From: Streptomyces sp. CA-210063
Lineage (GTDB): Bacteria; Actinomycetota; Actinomycetes; Streptomycetales; Streptomycetaceae
Length of the DNA: 64,000 nt
NCBI RefSeq assembly: GCF_024612015.1
Contig: NZ_CP102512.1
Location: 5,952,001-6,016,000, forward strand
Direction of reading: 5' to 3'
Below the pieces are notes generated by a model, which was given only the letters and a program-made list of their open reading frames with translations, had not been told where the DNA came from and ran no database searches. Shown one piece after another: positions 9,430-22,232 of the stretch (position 1 is its first letter; each line of letters opens with the position of its first letter). The position numbers and the translations under genes were made by a program.

Positions 9430-10845
9430 ATGCGGGAATCACAGACCAATCTGGCCGGGGACCTCCTGCTCAACCTGGGACAGGCCGGTGACGGGCCGCT
9501 GCACGAGCGGGTGAAGCGGGCGTTGCGGGTCGTGATCAGGCAGGGGCGGGTCGAGGTCGGTACCGCGCTGCCGCCCAGTCGGCAGCTCGCCGCCGACCTC
9601 GGCTGTTCGCGGTGGGCGGTGACCGAGGCGTACAGCCAGCTCGTCGCCGAGGGGTATCTGGAGGCTCGTACCGGGTCGGCCACGCGAGTGCGGTGGTCGA
9701 ACGAGTCCGACGGCGGCGCCCGGCGGCCCGCGACGCACCAGGCGTCCGCGGCCCGTTTCGACCTCGCACCGGGGCTGCCGGACCTGCGGGCGTTTCCGCG
9801 TCGGCGGTGGGCCGACGCGGTTCGCGCGCAGGTGACGACCATGGAGTTCACGGAGTTCGGCTATCCGCAGGCCGGCGGGCACCCCCGGCTCAGGAGGCTG
9901 CTCGCCGAGTATCTGGGCCGTTCGCGCGGTGTCTCCGCGACCCCGCAGGACGTCACGGTGTGCACGAGTGTGACCGACGGCGTACGCCGTGTCTGCCACG
10001 CCCTGCGGGCCCACGGCATCACCGCCGTGGGCTGTGAGGAGCCGGGCTGGACACGGCTACGCGAAGTGGTCGGCGCCGCCGGCCTCGACACGGTGCCCAT
10101 CCGCACGGACGCCGGCGGTCTGCGCACCGACGACCTCGCCCGGCACCCGGACCTGCGGGCCGTGCTGACGACGCCGGCGCATCAGTTCCCCCTCGGTACC
10201 GTGCTCGTCCCCGAGCGCCGCGCCGCCCTGTTGCGGTGGGCGCGCCAGGTGGACGGTGTCGTCCTGGAGGACGACTACGACGCGGAGTTCCGTTACGACC
10301 GGCGTCCGGTGGCGACCGTTCAGGGCATGGACCCGTCCCGGGTCGTCCTGTTCAAGTCGCTCAGCAAGATCCTGTCCCCGGCGCTCGGCATCGGCTGGAT
10401 CGTGGCACCACCCCGCTGGACCGATCACCTCCACCACACCGACCAGGCAGCGATCCAGCCCTCCCCACTCGACCAGCTCGCCTTCGCCGCACTGCTCGAA
10501 TCGGGCGCCTACGACCGCCACCTCCGCGCCTGCCGGCAGCGGTACCGCAACCGACGCGACACCCTCGTCCGAGCCCTCGCCGATCAGCTGCCCGACGCCT
10601 CGGTCTCCGGCGTCGCCGCCGGTCTCCACCTCATCCTCCGGCTGCCCGCCGCCGTGGACACCGCGGCCGTCGTCACCGCCGCGGCCTCCCGTTCCCTGCG
10701 CGTCGCCGACCTGACGGCCTATCACGCCACCGACCACCACGCCGATCACGGCCTCGTCCTCGGGTACGGCAATCTCGCCGACGGCATGGTGGACGAAGCG
10801 GTCCGCCGGCTCCGCGAGGCGATCGAGGCCGCCGGCCTCGCGTAA
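9430..10845 (+). CDS. MocR/GabR-type regulator: GntR-type wHTH fused to PLP aminotransferase-like domain
   Basis: 471 residues from ATG 9430. The wHTH (about residues 20-85) contains GPLHERVKRALRVVI and TALPPSRQLAADLGCSRWAVTEAYSQL, the GntR recognition helix. A fold-type I aminotransferase domain follows (about 110-465), with DDYDAEFRYD and the Schiff-base lysine in FKSLSKILSPALGIGW. Family members sense PLP or amino compounds and do not catalyse transamination; GabR and PdxR are the best-known examples. The PLP genes serC and pdxH are elsewhere in the window and not adjacent, so the target is more likely the divergent small gene or the regulator itself. Confidence 0.9.
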   Translation: MRESQTNLAGDLLLNLGQAGDGPLHERVKRALRVVIRQGRVEVGTALPPSRQLAADLGCSRWAVTEAYSQLVAEGYLEARTGSATRVRWSNESDGGARRPATHQASAARFDLAPGLPDLRAFPRRRWADAVRAQVTTMEFTEFGYPQAGGHPRLRRLLAEYLGRSRGVSATPQDVTVCTSVTDGVRRVCHALRAHGITAVGCEEPGWTRLREVVGAAGLDTVPIRTDAGGLRTDDLARHPDLRAVLTTPAHQFPLGTVLVPERRAALLRWARQVDGVVLEDDYDAEFRYDRRPVATVQGMDPSRVVLFKSLSKILSPALGIGWIVAPPRWTDHLHHTDQAAIQPSPLDQLAFAALLESGAYDRHLRACRQRYRNRRDTLVRALADQLPDASVSGVAAGLHLILRLPAAVDTAAVVTAAASRSLRVADLTAYHATDHHADHGLVLGYGNLADGMVDEAVRRLREAIEAAGLA

Positions 10846-10859
10846 GCCGACGGTCCCGT

Positions 10860-11783
10860 TCAGTACTGGTGGACCTTGTCGCTGCCCGGGCCGCCCGAGA
10901 GCTTGTCCGTGCCCTGGCCGCCGCGCAGTACGTCGTTGCCGCCGTTGCCCCAGAGTGTGTCGTCGTCCTGGTCGCCGTAGAGCACGTCGTTGCCCTGCTG
11001 GCCGCGCAGGGTGTCGTCGCCCCGGCCGCCGTACAGCTTGTCGTTGCCCTCGCCGCCCCAGAGGTCGTCGGCGTCGGTCTTGCCGTACAGGGTGTCGTTG
11101 CCGGAGTCCCCGCTCAGGGTGTTCCTCGTCAAGGTCCCCTTGGTGCTTCCGGTGAGGGTGTCGTTCCCGGCGCCGCCGCCGCAGTTCGAGCAGTCGGTCA
11201 TGGTGTCGTGGCCCTTGCCGCCCCGGGAACCGAAGCCCCAGACACCGCCGCCGCCGGAGATGCGGTCGTTGCCGTCCTCGCCGTAGAGCTCGACCTCGGC
11301 GTTGCCCAGCAGGACGTCGTTGCCGGAGCCGCCGTAGATCCCCGCGTACAGGGAGCCGGCGGGAATCGTCGCGGAGTCGTCGCCGTCGCCGAGGCGGACG
11401 TCGTAGACGAACTCGTCCTCGCCGCTCGGGTGAACGCCCTGGGCGCACTGGACGACCTTGTGATCGGTCGCCTCGGGGTAGACGCAGTCGCGCTGGGCCG
11501 CCGCGCTCGCGTCGATGGTGATGTCCACCCGGTCGCGGAAGGTGATGATCCAGTAGCCCCACTCCCAGTCGGGCCTCTCCTCCCTCGCCACGGAGACCGT
11601 GAAGCGGTTCGACTGTCCGGCGCCGGCCTGGTAGCGCAGGAGGCCGGATTCGAAGACGACGCCGGCCGTGCTCGTCGGGGCCGCCTGGGCGGTCGGCGCC
11701 GCGAGCGCGGCTCCGCCCAGGGCGAGGGCGAGAGAGGCGGTGGCGGCGACGGTTCTGTACGAGCGGGTTCTGTACGAGCGCAT
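10860..11783 (-). CDS. Secreted RTX-like calcium-binding repeat protein
   Basis: 307 residues from ATG 11783, with a Sec-type signal (RSYRTRSYRT, Ala/Leu core, cleavage near AQA/AP at about 33-36). Residues about 40-145 form a beta-rich N-terminal domain with two cysteines. From about 145 to the end there are 9 or more nonapeptide-like GGxGxDxLx units (GGSGNDVLL, GEDGNDRIS, GDSGNDTLY, GGEGNDKLY, GGRGDDTLR, GQQGNDVLY, GNGGNDVLR and others), the beta-roll calcium-binding motif. RTX proteins of Gram-negative bacteria use type I secretion; here a normal signal peptide replaces that route. No catalytic domain is visible, so a surface, adhesive or matrix role is possible. Confidence 0.85.
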   Translation of the reverse strand: MRSYRTRSYRTVAATASLALALGGAALAAPTAQAAPTSTAGVVFESGLLRYQAGAGQSNRFTVSVAREERPDWEWGYWIITFRDRVDITIDASAAAQRDCVYPEATDHKVVQCAQGVHPSGEDEFVYDVRLGDGDDSATIPAGSLYAGIYGGSGNDVLLGNAEVELYGEDGNDRISGGGGVWGFGSRGGKGHDTMTDCSNCGGGAGNDTLTGSTKGTLTRNTLSGDSGNDTLYGKTDADDLWGGEGNDKLYGGRGDDTLRGQQGNDVLYGDQDDDTLWGNGGNDVLRGGQGTDKLSGGPGSDKVHQY

Positions 11784-11899
11784 TCGGAGGTAACCCTTCG
11801 GCGGGGCTGTGCGAGGCGATTGGTTCGCGGGTGGTCTTTCCGGTCGCCCCGTTAGACACGCGGCCAGGGGGAGGAGTTGTACGGCGACGTGAGACACGC

Positions 11900-11934
11900 G
11901 AAGGGCGCCCGGCGGTGGTCGCCGGGCGCCCTTC
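11900..11934 (-). terminator. Terminator downstream of serC
   Basis: A 15-bp perfect stem (11900-11914 with 11920-11934) with a 5-nt loop lies about 75 bp after the serC stop and before the RTX gene. Imperfect copies of GTACGGGGTT/GTACGGGAGT are repeated between it and serC (about 11941-12008). Confidence 0.8.
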
Positions 11935-12009
11935 AGCGTCGTACGGGAGTCGGTGTCATACGGTTCGTACGGGGTTCATGCGGGGTCGTACGGGGTTGTA
12001 CGGGAGTGA

Positions 12010-16864
<4,855 letters not shown>

Positions 16865-17021
16865 GACCCTCCGTCGGCTCCGCCGGGACCGGCTGTGAGC
16901 CGACGCTCCCGGGCTGGGGATGTCGAGGTGGAGGGATCCCTGCCTTCAGTTCACCAGCCGAGGCATGAGCTCGCCACTTGGCGCGACGCGGCCGAGATCG
17001 CGATGCGGCCGCGATCCTGGC

Positions 17022-18287
17022 TCACCGGCCGCCGACCGCCGGCGCGGGCGAGAAACGGACCGGCAGCTCCACCAGCCCCCGCAGCCAGGGCGAGGACCGC
17101 CGCGTGAGCGTCCGCGCCGGTACGGCGAGGTCGAGGTCCGGCAGCCGGTCCAGTACGACCTCGATGCCCGTCCGCGCGATGACCTCGGCGATCTCCTGCG
17201 CCGGGAAGGGGCAGCGGTGTTCACCGTGGCCGAAGGAGAAGTGGGCGTTGTTGCCGCCGGTGAGGGCGGAGCCGTCGGTGCGGACGCGGGGGTCGGAGTT
17301 GGCGCCCTGGAGGCCGAGGAGGACGAGGTCGCCGGTGCGCAGGGCGCGGCCGCCGAGGCGGGTGTCGCGGGTGGTCCAGCGGCCGGCGGCGTTCTGGATG
17401 GGGGCGTCCTCCCAGAGCACCTCGTTCATGGCCTCGGCGACGCTGCTGCGCCCGCCGAAGAGGGAGGCCGCGAAGCGCTCGTCGGTCAGCATCAGGCGGA
17501 GCGAGTTGCCGATCCAGTCGGTGGTCGGCTGGTGCCCGGCTGCCAGCATGACCATCACGTCATGGGTGACCTCCTCTACCGTGAAACCGTGGGCGGAGGC
17601 GTTCGTCAGCAGACGGGACACCACGTCGTCCGCCGGGCGCTCCCGCCGCTCCGCCACCAGCCGGGCCATCGCCGCCCCCAGCCGCGCCTCGGCCGGCCGC
17701 GCGCGGTCCTGGCCGTCGAGGATGTCGTTCAACGCGGTGACCAGGCCCGGACCCTGCTCCTCCGGGAAACCGAAGAGGTACGCCAGGACGCGGACCGGCA
17801 GCAGTGCCGCGTACTGCGCCACCAGGTCGGCCGCGCCCACCCCGCACACCGCGTCGATCAGCTCGTCGGCGAACCGCTCGGCGTGACCGCGCAGTTCGAG
17901 CGGGTCGACCGCCTCCAGCGCCTCGCCGATCAGCTCGGCGCGCCGCCGGTGCCGTTCGCCGACCGTGCCGAGAATCGACGGCTGCTCCCGGCTGATCACG
18001 GGCGACAGCGGCCAGTCGGCGGGGATGTTCGGCCACTGGTTCCACAACCGGGAGTCCCGGCTGAACAGTTCCGGATCACTGGTCACCTGGTGCAGCTCGC
18101 GATAGCCCAGCACCAGCCACGCCGGTACGCCCCCGTCGAGCAGCACGGGCACCACCTCGCCGTGGTCCCGTCGCAACTCCCGGTAGAAGGTGCGGGGTTC
18201 GGCATGGAGGCGGGCGCCGATGACGGGTAGGGGTACGGGTACGGAGTGGCCCGTGCCGCTGCCGTTCTCAGAGGTTGCGAAGTCCAA
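17022..18287 (-). CDS. Cytochrome P450 of the conservon (CYP157-like, lacks ExxR)
   Basis: 421 residues if it starts at TTG 18287, which follows GAGCAGG and lies inside the cvnC 3' end; no better start is visible. The I-helix is VMLAAGHQPTTDW. The haem loop FSFGHGEHRCPFP carries the axial cysteine near residue 359, with Pro replacing the usual Gly after Cys. At the K-helix the normally invariant ExxR is EVLW (in NEVLWEDAPIQ), as reported for CYP157 enzymes of Streptomyces conservons. The substrate is unknown; such P450s are co-encoded with the Cvn signalling proteins. The gene partially overlaps cvnC, so it is the last gene of the operon. Confidence 0.92.
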   Translation of the reverse strand: MDFATSENGSGTGHSVPVPLPVIGARLHAEPRTFYRELRRDHGEVVPVLLDGGVPAWLVLGYRELHQVTSDPELFSRDSRLWNQWPNIPADWPLSPVISREQPSILGTVGERHRRRAELIGEALEAVDPLELRGHAERFADELIDAVCGVGAADLVAQYAALLPVRVLAYLFGFPEEQGPGLVTALNDILDGQDRARPAEARLGAAMARLVAERRERPADDVVSRLLTNASAHGFTVEEVTHDVMVMLAAGHQPTTDWIGNSLRLMLTDERFAASLFGGRSSVAEAMNEVLWEDAPIQNAAGRWTTRDTRLGGRALRTGDLVLLGLQGANSDPRVRTDGSALTGGNNAHFSFGHGEHRCPFPAQEIAEVIARTGIEVVLDRLPDLDLAVPARTLTRRSSPWLRGLVELPVRFSPAPAVGGR

Positions 18288-18615
18288 CTAACACCTGCTC
18301 CAGAATGTCCAGATCGATCAGTGCGGCCTGGTTCGGATGCCGGGCGCTGACCCGGCCCGCCGCGAGGAGGTCGGAGAGCAGGACCTTGGTGATGCTCACC
18401 GGCAGCCGCAGCTCGGCGGCGATCTCCACCACCGCCGTCGGCCGCTCCGTCAGCCGCAGGATCGTCACATGCTCCGACTGCATGCCCGGCACCGGCTGGC
18501 TCTCCGCGACCACCAGCGTCACCAGGTCGAACGGCGTTCCGGGCGCGGACCGGCTGCGCCCTCCGGTGAGCGTGTAGAGCCGGTCGGGCAGGTCGTCCCT
18601 GCCGGGCCGGCTCAT
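18268..18615 (-). CDS. cvnC: CvnC, DUF742 protein of a conservon
   Basis: 115 residues of the DUF742 family, a winged-helix-like component of Streptomyces conservons. DRLYTLTGGRSRS at the N-terminus matches the family's RPYxxTGGR opening. The rest includes PTAVVEIAAELRLPVSITKVLLSDL and a leucine-rich end, DILEQVLVGLRNL. ATG 18615 overlaps the cvnB stop as ATGA, which argues for translational coupling. A longer in-frame version reading upstream through a His/Glu-rich repeat is possible, because many CvnC proteins have a 20-40 residue leader. In other conservons CvnC acts with CvnB near a Ras-like CvnD GTPase; no CvnD gene follows here. Confidence 0.88.
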   Translation of the reverse strand: MSRPGRDDLPDRLYTLTGGRSRSAPGTPFDLVTLVVAESQPVPGMQSEHVTILRLTERPTAVVEIAAELRLPVSITKVLLSDLLAAGRVSARHPNQAALIDLDILEQVLVGLRNL

Positions 18616-19178
18616 GACGTACGGGGCGCCAGAGCCGTAGCGGAGGTCGTTGCCGTACTCGCCGTACTCGTCGTATTCGTCCTGCTCGCTGTGCTCGTGG
18701 TGCTCGTGGTGCTCGTTGTGCTCCTCGTACTGGCTGTGTCGGTCGTGCCGGCTGTGCTCGCCGTGTTCGTCGGGCGGCGCGGCTTCGCGCTCAGGTGTTC
18801 GCCCAGCTGTTCGACCAGCTCGCTCATGTTGTGTCCGACGAGCCCGGCGTCCGCCTCCTCGTCGGTCACCACGGCCAGATGCGCGCCCTCGCCCGCCTCC
18901 ACGATGAACAGGACCCCGCCGTAGAACTCCGCCATCGCCGACCGCACACCCCCGCTGCCGTCGCCGAACTCCACGGACGCCCCGTGGGACAGCGACTGGA
19001 TGCCGGCGGCGATCGCGGCGAGCTGGTCGGCCTGGTCGATCGAGAGCTCCGGCGTACGGCACAGCTTCAGGCCGTCCCGCGAGAGGACGAGCGCGTGCCG
19101 GGCGCCCGGAGTGCGTTCCAGCAACCCCTCCATGAGCCAGGTGAGCCTGTCGTCGGCGCTGATGCCGGTGCCGGTCAT
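18612..19178 (-). CDS. cvnB: CvnB, roadblock/LC7 protein of a conservon
   Basis: 188 residues. The N-terminal 135 are a roadblock/LC7 fold typical of CvnB: LTWLMEGLLERTPGARHALVLSRDGLKL, SIDQADQLAAIAAGIQSLS and FIVEAGEGAHLAVV. Roadblock proteins regulate small GTPases such as MglA. The start ATG 19178 overlaps the cvnA stop (ATGA). The last roughly 50 residues are a Thr/Ser-rich repeat tail (TNTASTAG, STTSTTSTTS) encoded by a 9-bp-type DNA repeat that CvnB proteins normally lack. This suggests repeat expansion at the gene end. Confidence 0.9.
   Translation of the reverse strand: MTGTGISADDRLTWLMEGLLERTPGARHALVLSRDGLKLCRTPELSIDQADQLAAIAAGIQSLSHGASVEFGDGSGGVRSAMAEFYGGVLFIVEAGEGAHLAVVTDEEADAGLVGHNMSELVEQLGEHLSAKPRRPTNTASTAGTTDTASTRSTTSTTSTTSTASRTNTTSTASTATTSATALAPRTS
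18659..18771. repeat. Low-complexity repeat inside the cvnB 3' end, open in two frames
   Basis: On the plus strand GTGCTCGTG/GTACTCGTC-like 9-mers recur across this stretch. Read on the minus strand it gives a Thr/Ser/Asn tail in the cvnB frame and a His/Glu/Asp/Tyr-rich stretch (HNEHHEHHEHSEQDEYDEY) in the cvnC frame, both without stops. Confidence 0.7.
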
Positions 19179-21961
19179 GGGGTGTGGTCGCCTTCCAGGT
19201 GGGGGTGCGTGCGCGGGTCCGGGGCGGGGGGCCGCGCTCTGGCCGGGTCGGGGTCCAGGTCCGGGCCCGTCGCCGGGTAAGAGGGGCTGGGGCCGGGAGT
19301 GGTGCCGTCGTCAGGGTCGGGGCGTGTGTCCCGTACGGGTTCCCACGCGAGTTCCCGTACCGGATCGAGCTCCCACTTCGCTTCCCGTACGGGTTCGGGC
19401 GCCCACGTCAGCTCTCTGGCCGCTTCCGCTTCCCACGCGAGCCCTTTCGCTCCGGGCTCCCACGCCGACGCTGTCGCCGCTCCGGGCTCCCACGACGGCA
19501 CTTCCGCGGGTCCGGATCCCCACGCCGACGCTTCCGCGGGGTCGAGTCCCCCTGCCGGTTCCTGCGCAGAGTCGGGCTCCCGCGCCGGTTCGCTCGCGGG
19601 TTCCGGCTCCCACGCCTGCTCTCGCCCGGGTTCGGGTTCCCGCGCCGGTTCTCTCGCCGGTTCCGGGTCCCACGCCTGCTCTCGCCCGCCGGCCCGCTCC
19701 TGCGCCGACTCTCGCCCGGCTTCCGGTCCTCGCGCCGCCGGTTCTGGTGTGGCTTCCGGCTGCCACGGGAGTCCGCGCGCGGGTTCGGGCTCCCACGCGG
19801 TGTCCCCTACGGCCCCGGGTTCCCACTCGGTGTCCCGTACGGCCTCGGGCTGCCACTCGGCCTCCCGTACGGCCTCGGGCTGCCACTCGGCGTCCCGCAC
19901 GGGCTCGGGTTCCCAGGCCGTTCCCCCTACGGCACCCCACTCAAGCTCCCGCACCGGCTCCAACTCGGGGTGCCGTACGACCTCTTCACGCGGAGCGGCA
20001 TCCCGTACGGGTTCCAGGGCGCCCTCCTGTACGGGGGCCGCCCCCGGCATCCCGGTGGAAGCCTCGTCCCCCGCGGCTGTCCCCTGGACGAACGCCTGGT
20101 CCAGGCCGCCCGTGCCGCGGACCGCGCGGCGGAAACTGCTGAAGCGGATGGCGCCGGTGCTGGCGTCCTCGGCGGGGCTGGAGGCGCGTTCCGGGCGGGC
20201 GGAGGTTCCGGTGGCGCGGCTGCGGGCCTCCGCCTCGGAGAGGGACCGGCCGCGGCGGCGCCGGGGGAGGGCGTCGGAGGCGGTGGGGGGCTCATCGGCG
20301 GCGGTCGGAGAGCCGGGCCCGGAGCCAAGGTGGGAGCCGGGGTCGGGGACGGCCCCCGAGCCGGCCCTGGAGTCGGAACCGGAGCCGACTCCGGAGCCGA
20401 CCTCGTGGCCGGTCCCGGAGCCGATCCCGTGGCCGGTCCCAGAGTCGAACCCGGAGCCGAATTCAGAGCTGAACGACGAGGTGAAGGAGGAGTCGTGCGA
20501 GGCGTTGCGTGAGGCGTCGTAGGGGGCGCCGTATGAGGCGTCGTACGAGGAGCCGAACGTCGGGGAGCCGGTCGGGGTGTCGGCAGGGGGTGGAGTCCCG
20601 GGCCTGAAGCCGGACAGGGAGTCGATCAGGGCGTCGGCCACCGGGTCGGCCACGGGCGCGGCAGGGGCGTCCGTCGGGAACGCGTGCATGGGCGTCGGTT
20701 CGGCGGCGTCCAGGTCGTGCGGGGCGCGGACGGTGTCGTAGGGGCGCGACCGGCCGGGCGCGGTGGCGGGCGGCGCGGAGGGGGTCGTGCTCGCGAGGAC
20801 GTCCTGGGGGATGAGCATCAGGACGCCCGTGCCGCCGCGGGCGGACGGGCGGAAGGAGATCTTCAGGCCGTGCTTGCGGGCGAGACGGCCGACGACGGCG
20901 AGGCCGAGGCGGGTGCCGGAGAGACTGGTGAGGTCGGCGCTCTCGCCGGACACGGCGCGTTCGGCGCGCCGCAGCTGGACGTCGCTCATCACGAGGCCCG
21001 AGTCCTCGACGGAGATGATCGCGCCGGCCGGGACCTCCTCGACGTACACATGGACCTCGGCGGTCGGCGGCGAGAAGTTGGCCGCGTTGTCGAGGAGTTC
21101 GGCGAGCGCGTGCATGACGCCCTCGGCGGCGTGCCCGGCGACGGCGGCCTCGCTGGAGGAGTGCAGCCGGACCCGGCGGTAGGCGCCGATGCGGCCCATC
21201 GCGCCGCGCAGGATCGACTCCATGGGGATCGGCCGCGCCCAGCGGCGGCCCGAGCGCGCGCCCGCGAGGACGGCGACGGAGTCGGCGAGACGGCCCGCCT
21301 GGGCGGTGCGGTGGTCGAGGTGGAGAAGGTCGGCGAGGACGTCCTCGTCGGCGTGACGTTCCTCCATGGCGCGCAGGTCGGCCAGGGTGCCGGTGGCGAG
21401 GGCCTGCATCCGGCCCGCCACATTGGCGGTGACGGCGAGGACGGCGGTGCGGTCGGCCTCGGCCCGCTCGGCGCGTTCGGTGAGCCGGGCCCGCTCCTGG
21501 GCGGTCTCCTCCACCGTACGGTCCCGCTCGTCGGACAGCCGTTCGCGCTCGCGCTCGGACTCCGTGGTCAGCCGGACCCGTTCCCGCGCGTACTCGGCCG
21601 CGATCCGCGCCCGCTCCTGCACGAACTCCTCGGTCAGCCGCCCCCGTTCCTGCCCGAACTCCTCGGCCATCCGGGCCCGCTCCTGGAGCAGCAGACCGGC
21701 GTCCCGGGAGACGGCGTCCAGACGGTGACGCAGCAGTTTCACCGACGCGCGCGCGTGCACGGCGACCGCGACGGCGAGCGTGAGCAGCAGCGCGGCCGCG
21801 CCCGCGCCGCCCGCCAGCGGCAACCGCACGGACTGCGGCGCCAGCGCGACCGCGGCGCCGGCCGCGGTGGCGGCGAACAGGGCGGTCACCAGCGGTAACG
21901 GAAGGACTGAGCGCGGGGCGGGGCGTTCGCCTGGTGAGCGAGGGGGGCTGGGCGCGGTCAT
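19175..21961 (-). CDS. cvnA: CvnA, conservon sensor histidine-kinase-like protein with long repetitive tail
   Basis: 928 residues. Two N-terminal membrane helices (about 20-42 and 50-70) are followed by a long coiled coil rich in QERARL/ERERL-type repeats (about 80-165). A GHKL ATPase domain comes next (about 200-385), with the N-box ELLDNAANFSPP and the G-box SGTRLGLAVVGRLARKHG. No conserved phospho-acceptor His motif is obvious, as in other CvnA proteins. From about 390 to the end the protein is disordered: Ser/Gly/Asp repeats, then many degenerate EPVREAEWQPEA-type units. The first gene of cvnA-cvnB-cvnC-P450, it is divergent from the FAD oxidoreductase, with 271 bp between starts. Confidence 0.9.
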   Translation of the reverse strand: MTAPSPPRSPGERPAPRSVLPLPLVTALFAATAAGAAVALAPQSVRLPLAGGAGAAALLLTLAVAVAVHARASVKLLRHRLDAVSRDAGLLLQERARMAEEFGQERGRLTEEFVQERARIAAEYARERVRLTTESERERERLSDERDRTVEETAQERARLTERAERAEADRTAVLAVTANVAGRMQALATGTLADLRAMEERHADEDVLADLLHLDHRTAQAGRLADSVAVLAGARSGRRWARPIPMESILRGAMGRIGAYRRVRLHSSSEAAVAGHAAEGVMHALAELLDNAANFSPPTAEVHVYVEEVPAGAIISVEDSGLVMSDVQLRRAERAVSGESADLTSLSGTRLGLAVVGRLARKHGLKISFRPSARGGTGVLMLIPQDVLASTTPSAPPATAPGRSRPYDTVRAPHDLDAAEPTPMHAFPTDAPAAPVADPVADALIDSLSGFRPGTPPPADTPTGSPTFGSSYDASYGAPYDASRNASHDSSFTSSFSSEFGSGFDSGTGHGIGSGTGHEVGSGVGSGSDSRAGSGAVPDPGSHLGSGPGSPTAADEPPTASDALPRRRRGRSLSEAEARSRATGTSARPERASSPAEDASTGAIRFSSFRRAVRGTGGLDQAFVQGTAAGDEASTGMPGAAPVQEGALEPVRDAAPREEVVRHPELEPVRELEWGAVGGTAWEPEPVRDAEWQPEAVREAEWQPEAVRDTEWEPGAVGDTAWEPEPARGLPWQPEATPEPAARGPEAGRESAQERAGGREQAWDPEPAREPAREPEPGREQAWEPEPASEPAREPDSAQEPAGGLDPAEASAWGSGPAEVPSWEPGAATASAWEPGAKGLAWEAEAARELTWAPEPVREAKWELDPVRELAWEPVRDTRPDPDDGTTPGPSPSYPATGPDLDPDPARARPPAPDPRTHPHLEGDHTP

Positions 21962-22232
21962 CGGCTGGTGTCCTCGGTCGGTTCTGAACTCGGTAACGCA
22001 GTCGGTTCCTGGAAGCGGTAACTCGGTCGGTCCCTGAACGAGAAGCGACGTCTGGTACTCAATCGGTGCTCAATTGGCCGTCACTATATGGGACTTCGTG
22101 ACTACGGTTGGCCGGTTTCCGGTTAGCTCCCCGGAATCCGGCCAACGTTCCCTGTGCGCGGCGCGCCGTCTTTCCACCGGTCACTCGGTCACCTCGTGGT
22201 CACTGTCAGTGGTCGGGTGCATCCTGGGACGC

